DNA from: GCA-002282575 sp964416645
GTDB lineage: Bacteria > Pseudomonadota > Gammaproteobacteria > Thiomicrospirales > Thiomicrospiraceae
Assembly (NCBI GenBank): GCA_964416645.1
Contig: CAYQEZ010000003.1
Span: 8,894 to 72,893 of the forward strand
Direction: 5' to 3'
Length of the DNA stretch: 64,000 nt
Shown piece after piece: positions 1-7,634 of this stretch. Below the pieces are notes generated by a model that worked only from the letters and a program-made list of their open reading frames with translations, was not told where the DNA came from and made no database searches. How positions within the stretch are numbered: position 1 is the stretch's first letter; each line of letters opens with the position of its first letter. Both the position numbers and the translations under genes were made by a program.

Positions 1-2
1 GT

Positions 3-299
3 GGTACGACGCCAGAGCGTGTTGCTGCGGCCTTTAAGTTGATTTTATCTTCATCAGAAGTGAAAGCGATTTTGGTCAATATCTTTGGTGGTATTGTGCG
101 TTGCGATTTGATTGCTGATGGTGTTTTGCAAGCGGTGAAAGAAGTCGGCTTAACCTTGCCTGTGGTGGTGCGTTTGGAAGGCACCAATGCCGATAAAGGT
201 CGTGAAATGTTGGCGGCCTCTGGCTTAAATATTGTTGCAGAAAATGATTTAGAAACCGCCACCAAAACAGCGGTTCGTTTGGCGGGAGAAGTGGCATGA
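3..299 (+). CDS. sucC: Succinyl-CoA synthetase beta subunit, C-terminal part
   Basis: This is the last 98 codons of the ADP-forming succinyl-CoA ligase beta subunit. The TCA-cycle enzyme interconverts succinyl-CoA with succinate while making ATP or GTP. The 5' part lies outside the window, so the gene is cut by the window edge rather than broken. The reading frame is open from base 3 and carries the family signature VNIFGGIVRCDLIADG, followed by VVVRLEGTNA, as in E. coli SucC. The stop codon overlaps the start of sucD in an ATGA arrangement, which implies translational coupling in a sucCD operon. The identification is secure; only the true start is unseen. Confidence 0.96.
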   Translation, partial: GTTPERVAAAFKLILSSSEVKAILVNIFGGIVRCDLIADGVLQAVKEVGLTLPVVVRLEGTNADKGREMLAASGLNIVAENDLETATKTAVRLAGEVA

Positions 300-1168
300 G
301 TATTTTAATTGATGCAAACAGCAAGGTGATTTGCCAAGGTTTTACGGGTAAACAAGGTACTTTCCATTCAGAACAAGCGATTGCTTATGGTACTAATCTT
401 GTCGGTGGTGTGACGCCAAATAAGGGTGGTCAGACACATTTAGATCGTCCCGTTTTTAATACCGTGCGTGAAGCGGTTGGTCTAGCGGGGGCGAATGCCA
501 GTATGATTTACGTACCGCCTGCCTTTGCCGCCGATTCAATTATCGAAGCCATTGAAGCGGAAATCCCTGTCATTACCTGTATCACGGAAGGGATTCCTGT
601 TCGTGATATGTTGAAAGTGCGTGCGGCCTTAGTCGGTTCACAGTCGCGCTTGATTGGTCCTAACTGCCCTGGGTTAATTACGCCAGGTAGTTGCAAAATG
701 GGCATTATGCCAGGCTTTATTCACCAAACCGGTAAAATCGGTATCGTGTCGCGTTCTGGTACCTTGACCTATGAAGCCGTGTGGCAAACGACTCGTGCAG
801 GTTTAGGTCAAACCACTTGTGTCGGTATTGGTGGTGATCCGATTGGCGGTATGAATTTTATTGAAGTGTTGGAATTGTTCAACGCTGATCCAGAAACGCA
901 AGGCATTATTATGGTTGGTGAAATTGGCGGCTCGGCGGAAGAAGAGGCAGCGGAATACATTAAAGCCTATGTGAGCAAGCCTGTGGTTTCTTACATTGCT
1001 GGGGTAACAGCGCCTTCGGGTCGTCGTATGGGACACGCAGGCGCGATTGTTTCGGGTGGTAAAGGTACAGCTGACGCTAAGTTTGCAGCACTCTCTGCTG
1101 CTGGTGTGTCGGTGGTGCGTACCCCGTCGCATATGGGTGAAGCGATGAAAGAGGCGTTTGGGGGGTAA
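296..1168 (+). CDS. sucD: Succinyl-CoA synthetase alpha subunit
   Basis: This is the alpha subunit of cytosolic succinyl-CoA ligase. It binds CoA and carries the histidine that is phosphorylated in the reaction. The 290-residue length is normal for the family. The N-terminal CoA-binding Rossmann part starts with CQGFTGKQGTFHSEQA, and the phosphohistidine motif GHAGAIVSGG is present with the active histidine at residue 247. The ATG overlaps the sucC stop by four bases, so the two subunits should be made in equal amounts. A perfect 8-bp inverted repeat begins 8 bases after the stop, but it lacks a following T-run. Confidence 0.98.
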   Translation: MSILIDANSKVICQGFTGKQGTFHSEQAIAYGTNLVGGVTPNKGGQTHLDRPVFNTVREAVGLAGANASMIYVPPAFAADSIIEAIEAEIPVITCITEGIPVRDMLKVRAALVGSQSRLIGPNCPGLITPGSCKMGIMPGFIHQTGKIGIVSRSGTLTYEAVWQTTRAGLGQTTCVGIGGDPIGGMNFIEVLELFNADPETQGIIMVGEIGGSAEEEAAEYIKAYVSKPVVSYIAGVTAPSGRRMGHAGAIVSGGKGTADAKFAALSAAGVSVVRTPSHMGEAMKEAFGG

Positions 1169-1176
1169 AAGAGTAT

Positions 1177-1199
1177 CGTGGTGCTCAACTCGCACCACG
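1177..1199. repeat. 8-bp perfect inverted repeat after sucD
   Basis: Arms CGTGGTGC and GCACCACG are separated by a 7-base loop, just after the sucD stop. There is no T-run on the plus strand. Read on the minus strand, the stem is followed by ATACTCTTTT, which is only weakly terminator-like. It may end sucCD transcription with Rho, or it may be part of the decayed sequence around it. Confidence 0.45.
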
Positions 1200-1276
1200 T
1201 TAGACACGACAGGGAGCACATCACCTTGAATCAACTCGATCACATTATCTGGGCATAGCTCTCGTTCTTTACGCAC
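1180..1276 (-). pseudogene. Relic of the 5' end of an unrecognised gene
   Basis: A GTG at 1276-1274 opens a frame beginning VRKERELCPDNVIELIQGDV. The GTG overlaps the stop codon of the relic frame immediately upstream (GTGCGTAA), a classic overlapping-gene junction. The frame runs into the antisense of sucD and becomes meaningless there, so only about the first 30 codons look like former protein. I do not recognise the family. The overlap geometry suggests two formerly adjacent genes, now truncated by the junction with sucD. Confidence 0.35.
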
Positions 1277-1469
1277 CTAGCTTTTGACGGATCCAGCTCC
1301 AGTCGTCGGGAAGGATAAGCTGTGAGCGTGTACGTATTCGGTTACCTGCTGCCGCAACTGAGTCCATCATCAGTCCTATTTGACCCTGCGCAGATTGGCA
1401 TAGCATACCCAGTACCGCAAGTGAACGATCTTCGTAATCTGTCGTACCCCAATCGGAAGCGACACTTAC
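1269..1469 (-). pseudogene. C-terminal relic of an unrecognised gene
   Basis: On the minus strand a 66-codon frame reads like real protein. It contains DWGTTDYEDRSLAVLGMLCQ in its first third and ends LPDDWSWIRQKLGA before TAA. It has no in-frame start codon and is preceded by an in-frame TGA, so only the C-terminal end of a gene appears to survive. The composition (helical, Leu/Ala/Gln-rich, with a Trp-containing end) differs from random antisense. I cannot assign a family. It lies beside a toxin-antitoxin pair, consistent with an insertion/deletion hotspot after sucCD. Confidence 0.45.
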
Positions 1470-1533
1470 TCAACTAGGGTTGCCATCACCATGCTCCATA
1501 CAGTTAATGCTGTTTTTGTTATGTACATTTTTA

Positions 1534-1568
1534 TGGTCATTTTTCATGATAGTGCTACAATAGTATCA
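1534..1568 (+). promoter_or_regulatory. Probable promoter/operator of the toxin-antitoxin pair
   Basis: A -10-like TACAAT lies at 1556-1561, with a weak -35-like TGGTCA 16 bases upstream. It is framed by an inverted repeat TGATA(12)TATCA at 1547-1568. The expected start of transcription, about 30 bases before the antitoxin ATG, falls in or beside the repeat. Type II antitoxins of this class repress their own operon by binding such palindromes, so this is the likely operator. This is inferred from position and symmetry only. Confidence 0.4.
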
Positions 1569-1597
1569 CTTGAGTGTTTTAAGTTAAGGATAAGGCG

Positions 1598-1855
1598 ATG
1601 CGTGTTGAATTGGTCACTCAGCTTAAACGTCATGCTACGGATATTTTGGCAGATTTGCACCTGAATAAAGAGCCAATTTTGATTACCGAACATGGTAAGC
1701 CATCCGCTTACTTGTTAGATGTTGATGATTACGAACAATTACAAAATCGCCTGAGTTTGCTAGAAGGCATTGCGCGTGGCGAACGCGATTTATCGCAAGG
1801 TAAAATGCTGACACATGAAGCCGCTCAGGAACGATTGAGTCAGTGGTTGAACTGA
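1598..1855 (+). CDS. Type II antitoxin, Phd/YefM (RelB-like) family
   Basis: This 85-residue protein has the Phd/YefM antitoxin layout. An N-terminal DNA-binding part (residues 1-50) includes the typical EPILITEHGKPSAYLLDVDDY segment, ending in a Y-E-x-L helix. A charged C-terminal tail, presumably disordered until bound, wraps the toxin. A purine-rich Shine-Dalgarno (AAGGATAAGG) precedes the ATG. The toxin gene overlaps its end by 13 bases, the standard coupled arrangement. It should neutralise the toxin and autorepress the operon. Such pairs are often horizontally acquired; here it sits in a decayed intergenic patch next to sucD. Confidence 0.9.
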   Translation: MRVELVTQLKRHATDILADLHLNKEPILITEHGKPSAYLLDVDDYEQLQNRLSLLEGIARGERDLSQGKMLTHEAAQERLSQWLN

Positions 1856-2154
1856 TTTGGACAGAAGCGGCGCTGAGAGACCTTGAAGACATCGCAGACT
1901 ACATTGCTTTGGATAAGCCCCGAGCGGCTAAGGCATTCGTTGAACGTGTCTTGGAGTCGGTTGATCGTCTTAGGCTATTGCCAGAATCTGGCAGAGTGCC
2001 ACCCGAGTTACCAGAATTTTCTTACCGTGAAGTGATTTGTTCGCCCTGTCGCATTATTTATAAAATAACAGGTCAACAAGTCGCAATTCTATTCGTCATG
2101 CGCTCGGAGCAGGACTTGAGAAGACTGATGATGAGAAGCTACTTAGAGCATTAA
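1843..2154 (+). CDS. Type II toxin, RelE/ParE superfamily
   Basis: A 103-residue RelE/ParE-fold toxin. It starts with the ParE-like pattern WTEAALRDLEDIADYIALD, continues with an AFVERVLESVDRLRLLPESG helix-turn, and ends with the strand pattern EVICSPCRIIYKI and VAILFVMRSEQDLR. The only plausible start is a GTG that overlaps the antitoxin's last four codons. ParE members block gyrase and RelE members cleave mRNA on the ribosome. The sequence resembles the ParE side more, but I cannot tell the target from motifs alone. The length is normal for the family and the gene appears intact. Confidence 0.88.
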   Translation: MVELIWTEAALRDLEDIADYIALDKPRAAKAFVERVLESVDRLRLLPESGRVPPELPEFSYREVICSPCRIIYKITGQQVAILFVMRSEQDLRRLMMRSYLEH

Positions 2155-2210
2155 AAATGCTATTATTTTTCTAACAGAACAGAAGTTTATATCATTTAAG
2201 GACGTCTTTA

Positions 2211-2867
2211 ATGCACCCCATCTTAACCGCAGCCCAACAACGTTACACCACTAAGGCTTTCGATGCGACTAAATGCATTAACGATGCCGATATGGCACAA
2301 ATTGAAGAACTCTTGCGTTTGTCGCCTTCTTCGATTAATTCCCAGCCGTGGCATTTTGTCATTGCTAGCACTCCAGAAGGGAAAGCTCTAGTAGCGAAAG
2401 GCACAGAGGGTGTTTATGCCAGCAATGCGCCTAAGGTGCTGAATGCATCGCATGTGGTGGTCTTGTGTACGCGCATGGATGTTGATGCCGAGCATTTACA
2501 GCGCGTAGTTGACCAAGAATATATCGATGGTCGTATTGCCAATGAGGCGGCAAAATTGGCGACGTATAAAGGTCGTTCATTCTTTCTCAATTTACACCGC
2601 TTTCAACACCGAGATTTGCAACATTGGGCAGATAAGCAAGTGTATTTGGCCTTGGGAACGCTGCTATTAGGTGTGGCGGCGATGGGAATTGATGCTTGCC
2701 CGATTGAAGGCTTTGATAATGGTCTTTTAGATGATGCCTTGGGTTTGCGTGAACAAGGATTGAGCAGCACGGTGGTGGTGGCTTTAGGTTATCGAAGTGA
2801 AACGGATGCAAATGCCAAGCTACCTAAATCACGTTTTGATGTTGAACAAGTTATTACACGAATTTAA
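2211..2867 (+). CDS. nfsB: Oxygen-insensitive NAD(P)H nitroreductase
   Basis: An FMN-dependent flavoprotein of the NfsB branch, 218 residues, close to E. coli NfsB throughout: TTKAFDATK near the N-terminus, SPSSINSQPWHFVIAST (FMN contacts) at about 37-53, KQVYLALGTLLLGVAAMGID in the middle, and a closing LPKSRF. It reduces nitroaromatics and quinones in two-electron steps using NAD(P)H, probably as a general reductive detoxification enzyme. It stands alone with its own leader and is followed 12 bases later by a Nudix gene in the same direction. Confidence 0.95.
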   Translation: MHPILTAAQQRYTTKAFDATKCINDADMAQIEELLRLSPSSINSQPWHFVIASTPEGKALVAKGTEGVYASNAPKVLNASHVVVLCTRMDVDAEHLQRVVDQEYIDGRIANEAAKLATYKGRSFFLNLHRFQHRDLQHWADKQVYLALGTLLLGVAAMGIDACPIEGFDNGLLDDALGLREQGLSSTVVVALGYRSETDANAKLPKSRFDVEQVITRI

Positions 2868-2879
2868 TCTAAGCATATT

Positions 2880-3362
2880 ATGGCATTATGGCATCTAGGT
2901 GATAATTTTACTTCCGATATCGTCGTGATTAGCGGGGATAAAGCGCAACGAAAGTTATTGCTCATTCGTCGCAAAAAGGAGCCGTTTAAGGATTGTTGGG
3001 CGTTACCCGGTGGTTTTGTTAATAGTTTAACGCCAGCCGGTGAAGCCTTTGTTTTTGCCGAAAATCATGTGCAGGCAGCGCAACGAGAGTTACTAGAAGA
3101 AACGGGTGTATGCGTTGCTGAAACGGATTTGCAACTCATTGGTACTTATGACGCTTGGGGGCGAGATCCGCGTGCAGAAGGCGAGCAGAGAGTGGTGACG
3201 CAGGCGTTTTTATATTGTGCTCAGGCTATGCCCGAAATAAAGGCCGGTGATGATGCTGCCGATGCACGTTGGTTTGCCTTGTCGTCGGTATTGAATGGTG
3301 ATGTCGCCTTAGCTTTTGATCATGCCGATATGGTCAAAGCGGCAAGTGAGTTGGTTGCTTAG
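2880..3362 (+). CDS. Nudix hydrolase
   Basis: A 160-residue single-domain Nudix pyrophosphohydrolase. The catalytic half of the Nudix box, RELLEETGV, starts at Arg69 and is preceded by ALPGGFVN. A longer than usual insertion lies between that glycine-rich turn and the RE-EE core. The substrate is a nucleoside diphosphate linked to something else. The PGGFV and YDAWGRDPR pattern resembles the ADP-ribose/NrtR-like group, which would fit the neighbouring NAD synthetase gene, but this is inference. It starts only 12 bases after nfsB, and its Shine-Dalgarno is weak. Confidence 0.85.
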   Translation: MALWHLGDNFTSDIVVISGDKAQRKLLLIRRKKEPFKDCWALPGGFVNSLTPAGEAFVFAENHVQAAQRELLEETGVCVAETDLQLIGTYDAWGRDPRAEGEQRVVTQAFLYCAQAMPEIKAGDDAADARWFALSSVLNGDVALAFDHADMVKAASELVA

Positions 3363-3367
3363 GCTTC

Positions 3368-3787
3368 ATGACCATTACCCAGCGTAAGCTCTGGCAAGCA
3401 TTGCTGTATGAAACGGGTGCAGTCACTGTTGTCACGCCCATTATTGTATGGGTATTCGATCATGATGTTGCATCCAGCTTTTGGTTGTCGGTGGCTATGT
3501 CCACTATTGCCGTGGTGTGGAATTACTTGTTTAATTCTGGCTTTGAGGCATGGGAAAGAAAACAGTCGGTTAAAGGACGCAGCTGGCAACGTCGTTTGGC
3601 ACATGGCGTGGGCTTTGAAGGTGGTTTGGCACTCTTTTTTGTGCCTTTGATTGCTTGGTGGTTATCGGTTAGTTGGTGGGTGGCATTGATCACTGATGTC
3701 AGTTTATTGTTAGTGTTTTTCATTTACTCGGTTGCCTTTACTTGGGCGTTCGATCGTGTCTTTGGTTTACCCGATTCGGCACAATAA
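3368..3787 (+). CDS. PACE-family efflux protein (two BTP domains)
   Basis: A 139-residue inner-membrane protein with four predicted transmembrane helices, arranged as two tandem bacterial transmembrane pair domains. The first has ALLYETGAVTVVTPIIVWV and NYLFNSGFEAWE. The second has RLAHGVGFEGGLALFFVPLIAWW and a closing AFTWAFDRVFG. The acidic residue of the first helix that is conserved in the chlorhexidine exporter AceI is present as Glu15. The family comprises small proton-coupled exporters of biocides and possibly polyamines. It follows the Nudix gene by 5 bases. The substrate is not predictable. Confidence 0.85.
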   Translation: MTITQRKLWQALLYETGAVTVVTPIIVWVFDHDVASSFWLSVAMSTIAVVWNYLFNSGFEAWERKQSVKGRSWQRRLAHGVGFEGGLALFFVPLIAWWLSVSWWVALITDVSLLLVFFIYSVAFTWAFDRVFGLPDSAQ

Positions 3788-3835
3788 TCGTAACTTATAA
3801 TTTAATTTTCTGTATGGTGCAAGTGAACCGTTTGT

Positions 3836-5473
3836 ATGAGTAAAGCATTAAAAATCAGTTTGGCACAACTTAATCCTTTAGTCGGTGATTTGGTTGCTAA
3901 TGCCGAGTTAATGCGCCAAGCAGCGAAAAGTGCCCAGTCGGCTGGTGCTGAGGTGATTGTTTTTCCTGAACTATCGCTGACGGGTTATCCACCAGAAGAC
4001 TTATTGTTGTTTCCCTCTTTTATTGGGCAGTGTGAAGCCCTATTAACGCAGTTGGCATCTGAAACCGAAGATGGTTTACTGTGGCTGGTGGGGTCGGTCG
4101 GACGTGACGCGCAAGGACGTTTAACCAATGAAGCCATCGCGCTGGGGCAAGGCAAAATACTCGCACGTTATGCCAAGCAAGCTTTACCGAATTATGGCGT
4201 GTTCGATGAACAACGCTATTTTAGTGCGGGTAGCGCTGCTCGTGTTCTTGACTGGAAGGGTGTTCGCTTAGGCTTATTGGTTTGTGAGGATTTATGGCAG
4301 CAAGAGCCGGCCGCCTTAGCCAAACAGATGGATGCTGAAGTGTTGCTGAGTTTGCACGCTTCGCCCTATGAAGTGGGTAAGTGGCATCAACGTCTCGCGG
4401 TTCTTCAACAACGCTTTGCTGAAACGCAATTACCCATCGTTTATGTCAATCAAGTGGGTGGACAAGACGGGCTGGTGTTTGATGGGCGGTCTTGTGTGTT
4501 CGATGCTCAGGGTTGTCGTTATTTACCCATTGCTCAATCGCTACAGGCACAAGTGACTTGGTCTGAGTCAGGCTTCACCTGCGAAGGAACGTCGTGGTTA
4601 ACGCAGACGCCGCCGTCTAGCACCGATTGGGCTGCGATCTGGTCGATGTTGACACTCGGCTTGGGTGATTATGTGCGTAAAAATGGCTTTCAACGGGTGC
4701 TTTTGGGGTTATCTGGTGGTATGGATTCGGCGCTCGTACTAGCTTTAGCGGTCGATGCTTTGGGCGCAGAAGCGGTTGAAGCGGTGATGATGCCCTTTGC
4801 TTATACCAGTGAAATCAGTCAGCACGATGCTGCCGAACAAGCAAACTTACTGGGTGTGCGTTACACACAACTTCCCGTAGCGCCGACTTATGAGGCGGTA
4901 GAAGCGACATTAAGCGACCGATTTTTAGGCTTAGCCTCCGATGTGACTGAAGAAAACTTACAGGCGCGTATTCGTGGTTTACTGCTCATGGCGCTATCGA
5001 ATAAAACGGGCGCTTTATTGCTCACGACCAGTAATAAAAGTGAGTCGGCCATGGGGTATGCAACGCTTTACGGCGATATGAATGGTGGTTTTGCGCCCTT
5101 AAAAGATGTGCCTAAAACCTGGGTGTATGCCTTAGCTAATTGGCGCAACCAGCAAAGTTTAGTGATTCCGCAAAGGGTTATTGATCGTCCGCCTTCAGCA
5201 GAGTTGCGTCCAGATCAAACTGACCAAGATAGCTTGCCGCCCTACGACACGCTGGATGCTTGGATTGAGCAGCGTATGCAGCAAGGTCAGTCAATCGAAC
5301 AGTTGGCAAAAGCGGCGCACTTGCCCAGCGATGATGCGCTACTGAATCGCAGTATGCGCTTGATGCGACTGAGTGAGTACAAGCGTCGACAAGCAGCACC
5401 AGGCATTAAAATCACCGCGCGCAGTTTCGATAAAGATTGGCGTATGCCCATCACTAATGGTTGGAAAGGCTAA
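3836..5473 (+). CDS. nadE: Glutamine-dependent NAD+ synthetase
   Basis: A two-domain enzyme of 545 residues that makes NAD+ from nicotinate adenine dinucleotide, ATP and glutamine. The N-terminal nitrilase-type glutaminase carries the Glu-Lys-Cys triad at Glu45 (VFPELSLTGYPP), Lys114 (KQALPNYGVFDEQRYF) and Cys150 (LVCEDLW). The C-terminal synthetase has the PP-loop SGGMDS at 293-298 and TTSNKSE further on. Because the glutaminase domain is fused, it should use glutamine rather than free ammonia, unlike E. coli NadE. The downstream VF530-type gene starts one base after its stop. Confidence 0.97.
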   Translation: MSKALKISLAQLNPLVGDLVANAELMRQAAKSAQSAGAEVIVFPELSLTGYPPEDLLLFPSFIGQCEALLTQLASETEDGLLWLVGSVGRDAQGRLTNEAIALGQGKILARYAKQALPNYGVFDEQRYFSAGSAARVLDWKGVRLGLLVCEDLWQQEPAALAKQMDAEVLLSLHASPYEVGKWHQRLAVLQQRFAETQLPIVYVNQVGGQDGLVFDGRSCVFDAQGCRYLPIAQSLQAQVTWSESGFTCEGTSWLTQTPPSSTDWAAIWSMLTLGLGDYVRKNGFQRVLLGLSGGMDSALVLALAVDALGAEAVEAVMMPFAYTSEISQHDAAEQANLLGVRYTQLPVAPTYEAVEATLSDRFLGLASDVTEENLQARIRGLLLMALSNKTGALLLTTSNKSESAMGYATLYGDMNGGFAPLKDVPKTWVYALANWRNQQSLVIPQRVIDRPPSAELRPDQTDQDSLPPYDTLDAWIEQRMQQGQSIEQLAKAAHLPSDDALLNRSMRLMRLSEYKRRQAAPGIKITARSFDKDWRMPITNGWKG

Positions 5474-5474
5474 C

Positions 5475-5705
5475 ATGGAAGCGCAAAAAAACAATCCATT
5501 ACATGGCGTTACCCTAGAAGCCATCGTCACAGAGTTGGTGACATTTTATGGCTGGGATGAGTTAAGCGAACGTATTCCGATTCGCTGTTTTACCCATGAC
5601 CCTTCAGTCAAATCGAGTTTGGCTTTTTTACGCAAAACGGCGTGGGCGAGGGAGAAGGTTGAACGACTTTATGTGGGTATGATGCGTTATCGGGGTAAGC
5701 TGTGA
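5475..5705 (+). CDS. VF530-type (DUF2132) small DNA-binding-like protein
   Basis: A 76-residue protein starting at the ATG one base after the nadE stop. It matches the VF530/DUF2132 family: NPLHGVTLEAIVTELVTFYG, then WDELSERIPIRCF, then PSVKSSLAFLRKTAWAREKVE. The family structure is a small helical fold that resembles DNA-binding proteins; its cellular role is unknown. An in-frame extension upstream exists but would overlap nadE by about 100 bases and lacks family similarity, so it is not used. Confidence 0.85.
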   Translation: MEAQKNNPLHGVTLEAIVTELVTFYGWDELSERIPIRCFTHDPSVKSSLAFLRKTAWAREKVERLYVGMMRYRGKL

Positions 5706-5794
5706 AGCTATTGGCTGCTGTCTTGAGTCTTTGCAATCATGATGTCATTCATTGCTCATTAATCTTTTAATTTTTTATAGGTGTTTGGTACGAA

Positions 5795-6490
5795 ATGGCA
5801 GAACAACAGATTGCTCCGATTCAATTAGTTCAGGGCGTACTTACCTTATCTGCGCCATTATGGCCAACTTTAGACAGTTTCATTGTCGGTGAAAATACAA
5901 AAACACTGCAACAGTTAACTGCTTGGTTACAAGCGGCGAGTCCAACTGTTTCTTACCTCACGGGTGAAGCCTCGTCTGGTAAAACCCATTTGGCTCAGGC
6001 CATACTATCGCAACACAGCGAGCAAGGGCTGCCATGTGCTTTTATTTCAGCTAAGGATAGTGCAGGCTTACGTCCAGAACGTTTACAAGGCATGGACCAA
6101 CTTTCCTTAATCTGTATTGATGACGCGGATCGCTTATTGGCTCAGTCAGTATGGAGGACAGCGATTCAACAGCTGGTGAGTTTAATGCGTGATTCAGGTG
6201 GTATGATTCTATTGGTACAAAGAACCGCATCGGTTTATGACCAGCTGTTAGGATTGAATTTTTCGCTGGTTGCCTTAAGTAATGACGCCGAAAAACGACA
6301 ACTGCTCCTCGAACGAGCGCAGCAGCGTAGCATTCAGCTGAGCAAAGAGGTGACTAACTGGCTGATGAAGCATTACGCCGAGGATATTGGACAGTTGATG
6401 CATGTCTTAGCTTATTTAGATCATGGTTCCATGACATTAAAACATCCCATTACTTTACCTTTTGCGAAAAAGCTGTTGTTGCATTCCTAA
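5795..6490 (+). CDS. hda: DnaA-related ATPase Hda, regulator of replication initiation
   Basis: A 231-residue AAA+ protein homologous to DnaA domain III. Walker A is GEASSGKT (57-64), Walker B is LICIDDADRL (about 106-115), and the C-terminal helical lid ends with HPITLPFAKKLL, matching Hda. With the DNA-loaded sliding clamp it triggers ATP hydrolysis by DnaA and prevents re-initiation. The N-terminal clamp-binding motif of E. coli Hda (QLSLPL) is not seen in canonical form; APIQLVQGVLTL occupies that region. The gene stands alone with a 90-base leader. Confidence 0.88.
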   Translation: MAEQQIAPIQLVQGVLTLSAPLWPTLDSFIVGENTKTLQQLTAWLQAASPTVSYLTGEASSGKTHLAQAILSQHSEQGLPCAFISAKDSAGLRPERLQGMDQLSLICIDDADRLLAQSVWRTAIQQLVSLMRDSGGMILLVQRTASVYDQLLGLNFSLVALSNDAEKRQLLLERAQQRSIQLSKEVTNWLMKHYAEDIGQLMHVLAYLDHGSMTLKHPITLPFAKKLLLHS

Positions 6491-6554
6491 AGGAGAGCAT
6501 GACCTTGGCGCTCATTTCTTATACAATGGGTTCAAATTAATTTAGGAGTTATTC

Positions 6555-7028
6555 ATGTTGCGTTCTCTATTAATGGCAGCTTCTCTTTTGCTTTCGTCAA
6601 CCGTGATGGCTGCACCTATTGATGCTGAATTTGTTGACCTGAACGGTAAAACAGTCAAACTATCCGACTTTAGAGGCAAGTGGGTAGTGGTGAATTATTG
6701 GGCAACTTGGTGTCCGCCATGTGTTAAAGAAATTCCCGAGTTGGTTTCTTTTCATGAAGCTCATGCCAAGAAGGATGCGGTGGTTTTAGGTGTTAATCAT
6801 CAAGAAGACCCTGTTGCAGAGGTAAAAAAATTTGCCGATGAGCGTTTTGTTAACTATCCTGTTGTACGCAGTAAGGGAAAACTGGGTAGTGGTACACCTT
6901 TTGGTACCTTAAAAGGATTACCCACGACTTTTATGGTTACCCCAGAAGGAGAAGTGGTAGCCGCTAGAACAGGTTTAGTCGATCAGGCAGTGTTAGAGAA
7001 GTTTATTAGCGATAATAGTAAAAAATAA
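6555..7028 (+). CDS. Exported TlpA/ResA-type thioredoxin-like protein
   Basis: A 157-residue periplasmic thiol-disulfide protein. A signal peptide (residues 1-19, cut after VMA) precedes a compact AhpC/TSA-TlpA fold with the redox motif WATWCPPC (Cys53, Cys56) and the cis-proline loop LKGLPTTFMV. Good spacing from TTTAGGAG to the ATG supports the start. TlpA/ResA proteins reduce or shuttle disulfides in the envelope, often for cytochrome or copper-site assembly. It is the first of five co-directional genes encoding envelope proteins. Confidence 0.9.
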   Translation: MLRSLLMAASLLLSSTVMAAPIDAEFVDLNGKTVKLSDFRGKWVVVNYWATWCPPCVKEIPELVSFHEAHAKKDAVVLGVNHQEDPVAEVKKFADERFVNYPVVRSKGKLGSGTPFGTLKGLPTTFMVTPEGEVVAARTGLVDQAVLEKFISDNSKK

Positions 7029-7113
7029 CCATACAATTTAGAGAGGTTTGAATAAGCAAGGAAGTGCATATTCATGCTTTGCAAGAATGATCAAAACCCG
7101 AAAAGAGGTAACC

Positions 7114-7629
7114 ATGATGAAACGATTATTAACCACAGCACTACTAGCCTGTCTATCTATTTCGGTTGCTTATGCCGATAAATCGAAAGGATTTTTCCAA
7201 GAAAGTTTTGGTAATTATCAGGAAGAGCTTAAAACAGCCAAGCAAGAGGGTAAAGCGGGCGTTTTTATGTTCTTTATGATGGATGAATGTCCTTTCTGTG
7301 ACAAGATGGAAAAAACCATCTTGTCACAACCTGAAGTACAGGCTTATTTTAAACAACATTTCGCAACCTTCGTGTTTGATATTGAAGGAGATGTTGAAGT
7401 AGTTGATTTTAATGGTAAATCAAAAAAGCAAAAAGAAATTGCCGAGAAAGATTTTCGTGTGCGTGCCACACCCGTGATGGTATTTTTTGATTTAACGGGT
7501 AAGCCGGTAGCGCGCTACACAGGAGCAACGCGTAATAAAGAAGAGATGTTGTTGCTGGGTAAGTTTGTGGTGGAAAAACACTACGAAAAAATGAGTTTTG
7601 AACAGTATAAGCGTTCAGCCAAGGAGTGA
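7114..7629 (+). CDS. Exported SoxW-like thioredoxin-fold protein
   Basis: A 171-residue protein with a signal peptide (MMKRLLTTALLACLSISVAYA) and a thioredoxin-like domain carrying CPFC (Cys59, Cys62) in the context MMDECPFCDKM, plus the cis-proline segment VRATPVMVFFD. This resembles the SoxW/DUF255-type periplasmic thioredoxins. I chose the ATG at 7114, preceded by AGAGGT, over a TTG 66 bases earlier, because it gives a proper signal peptide. Its end abuts the TolC-like gene. With the preceding TlpA-like gene it gives two different exported redox proteins in a row. Confidence 0.85.
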   Translation: MMKRLLTTALLACLSISVAYADKSKGFFQESFGNYQEELKTAKQEGKAGVFMFFMMDECPFCDKMEKTILSQPEVQAYFKQHFATFVFDIEGDVEVVDFNGKSKKQKEIAEKDFRVRATPVMVFFDLTGKPVARYTGATRNKEEMLLLGKFVVEKHYEKMSFEQYKRSAKE

Positions 7630-7634
7630 TCCTA

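Noticed and set aside
803..1179. Long minus-strand frame antisense to sucD
   Set aside because: It is the shadow of a highly conserved gene. Only its first part, outside sucD, looks like former protein and is recorded as a relic.
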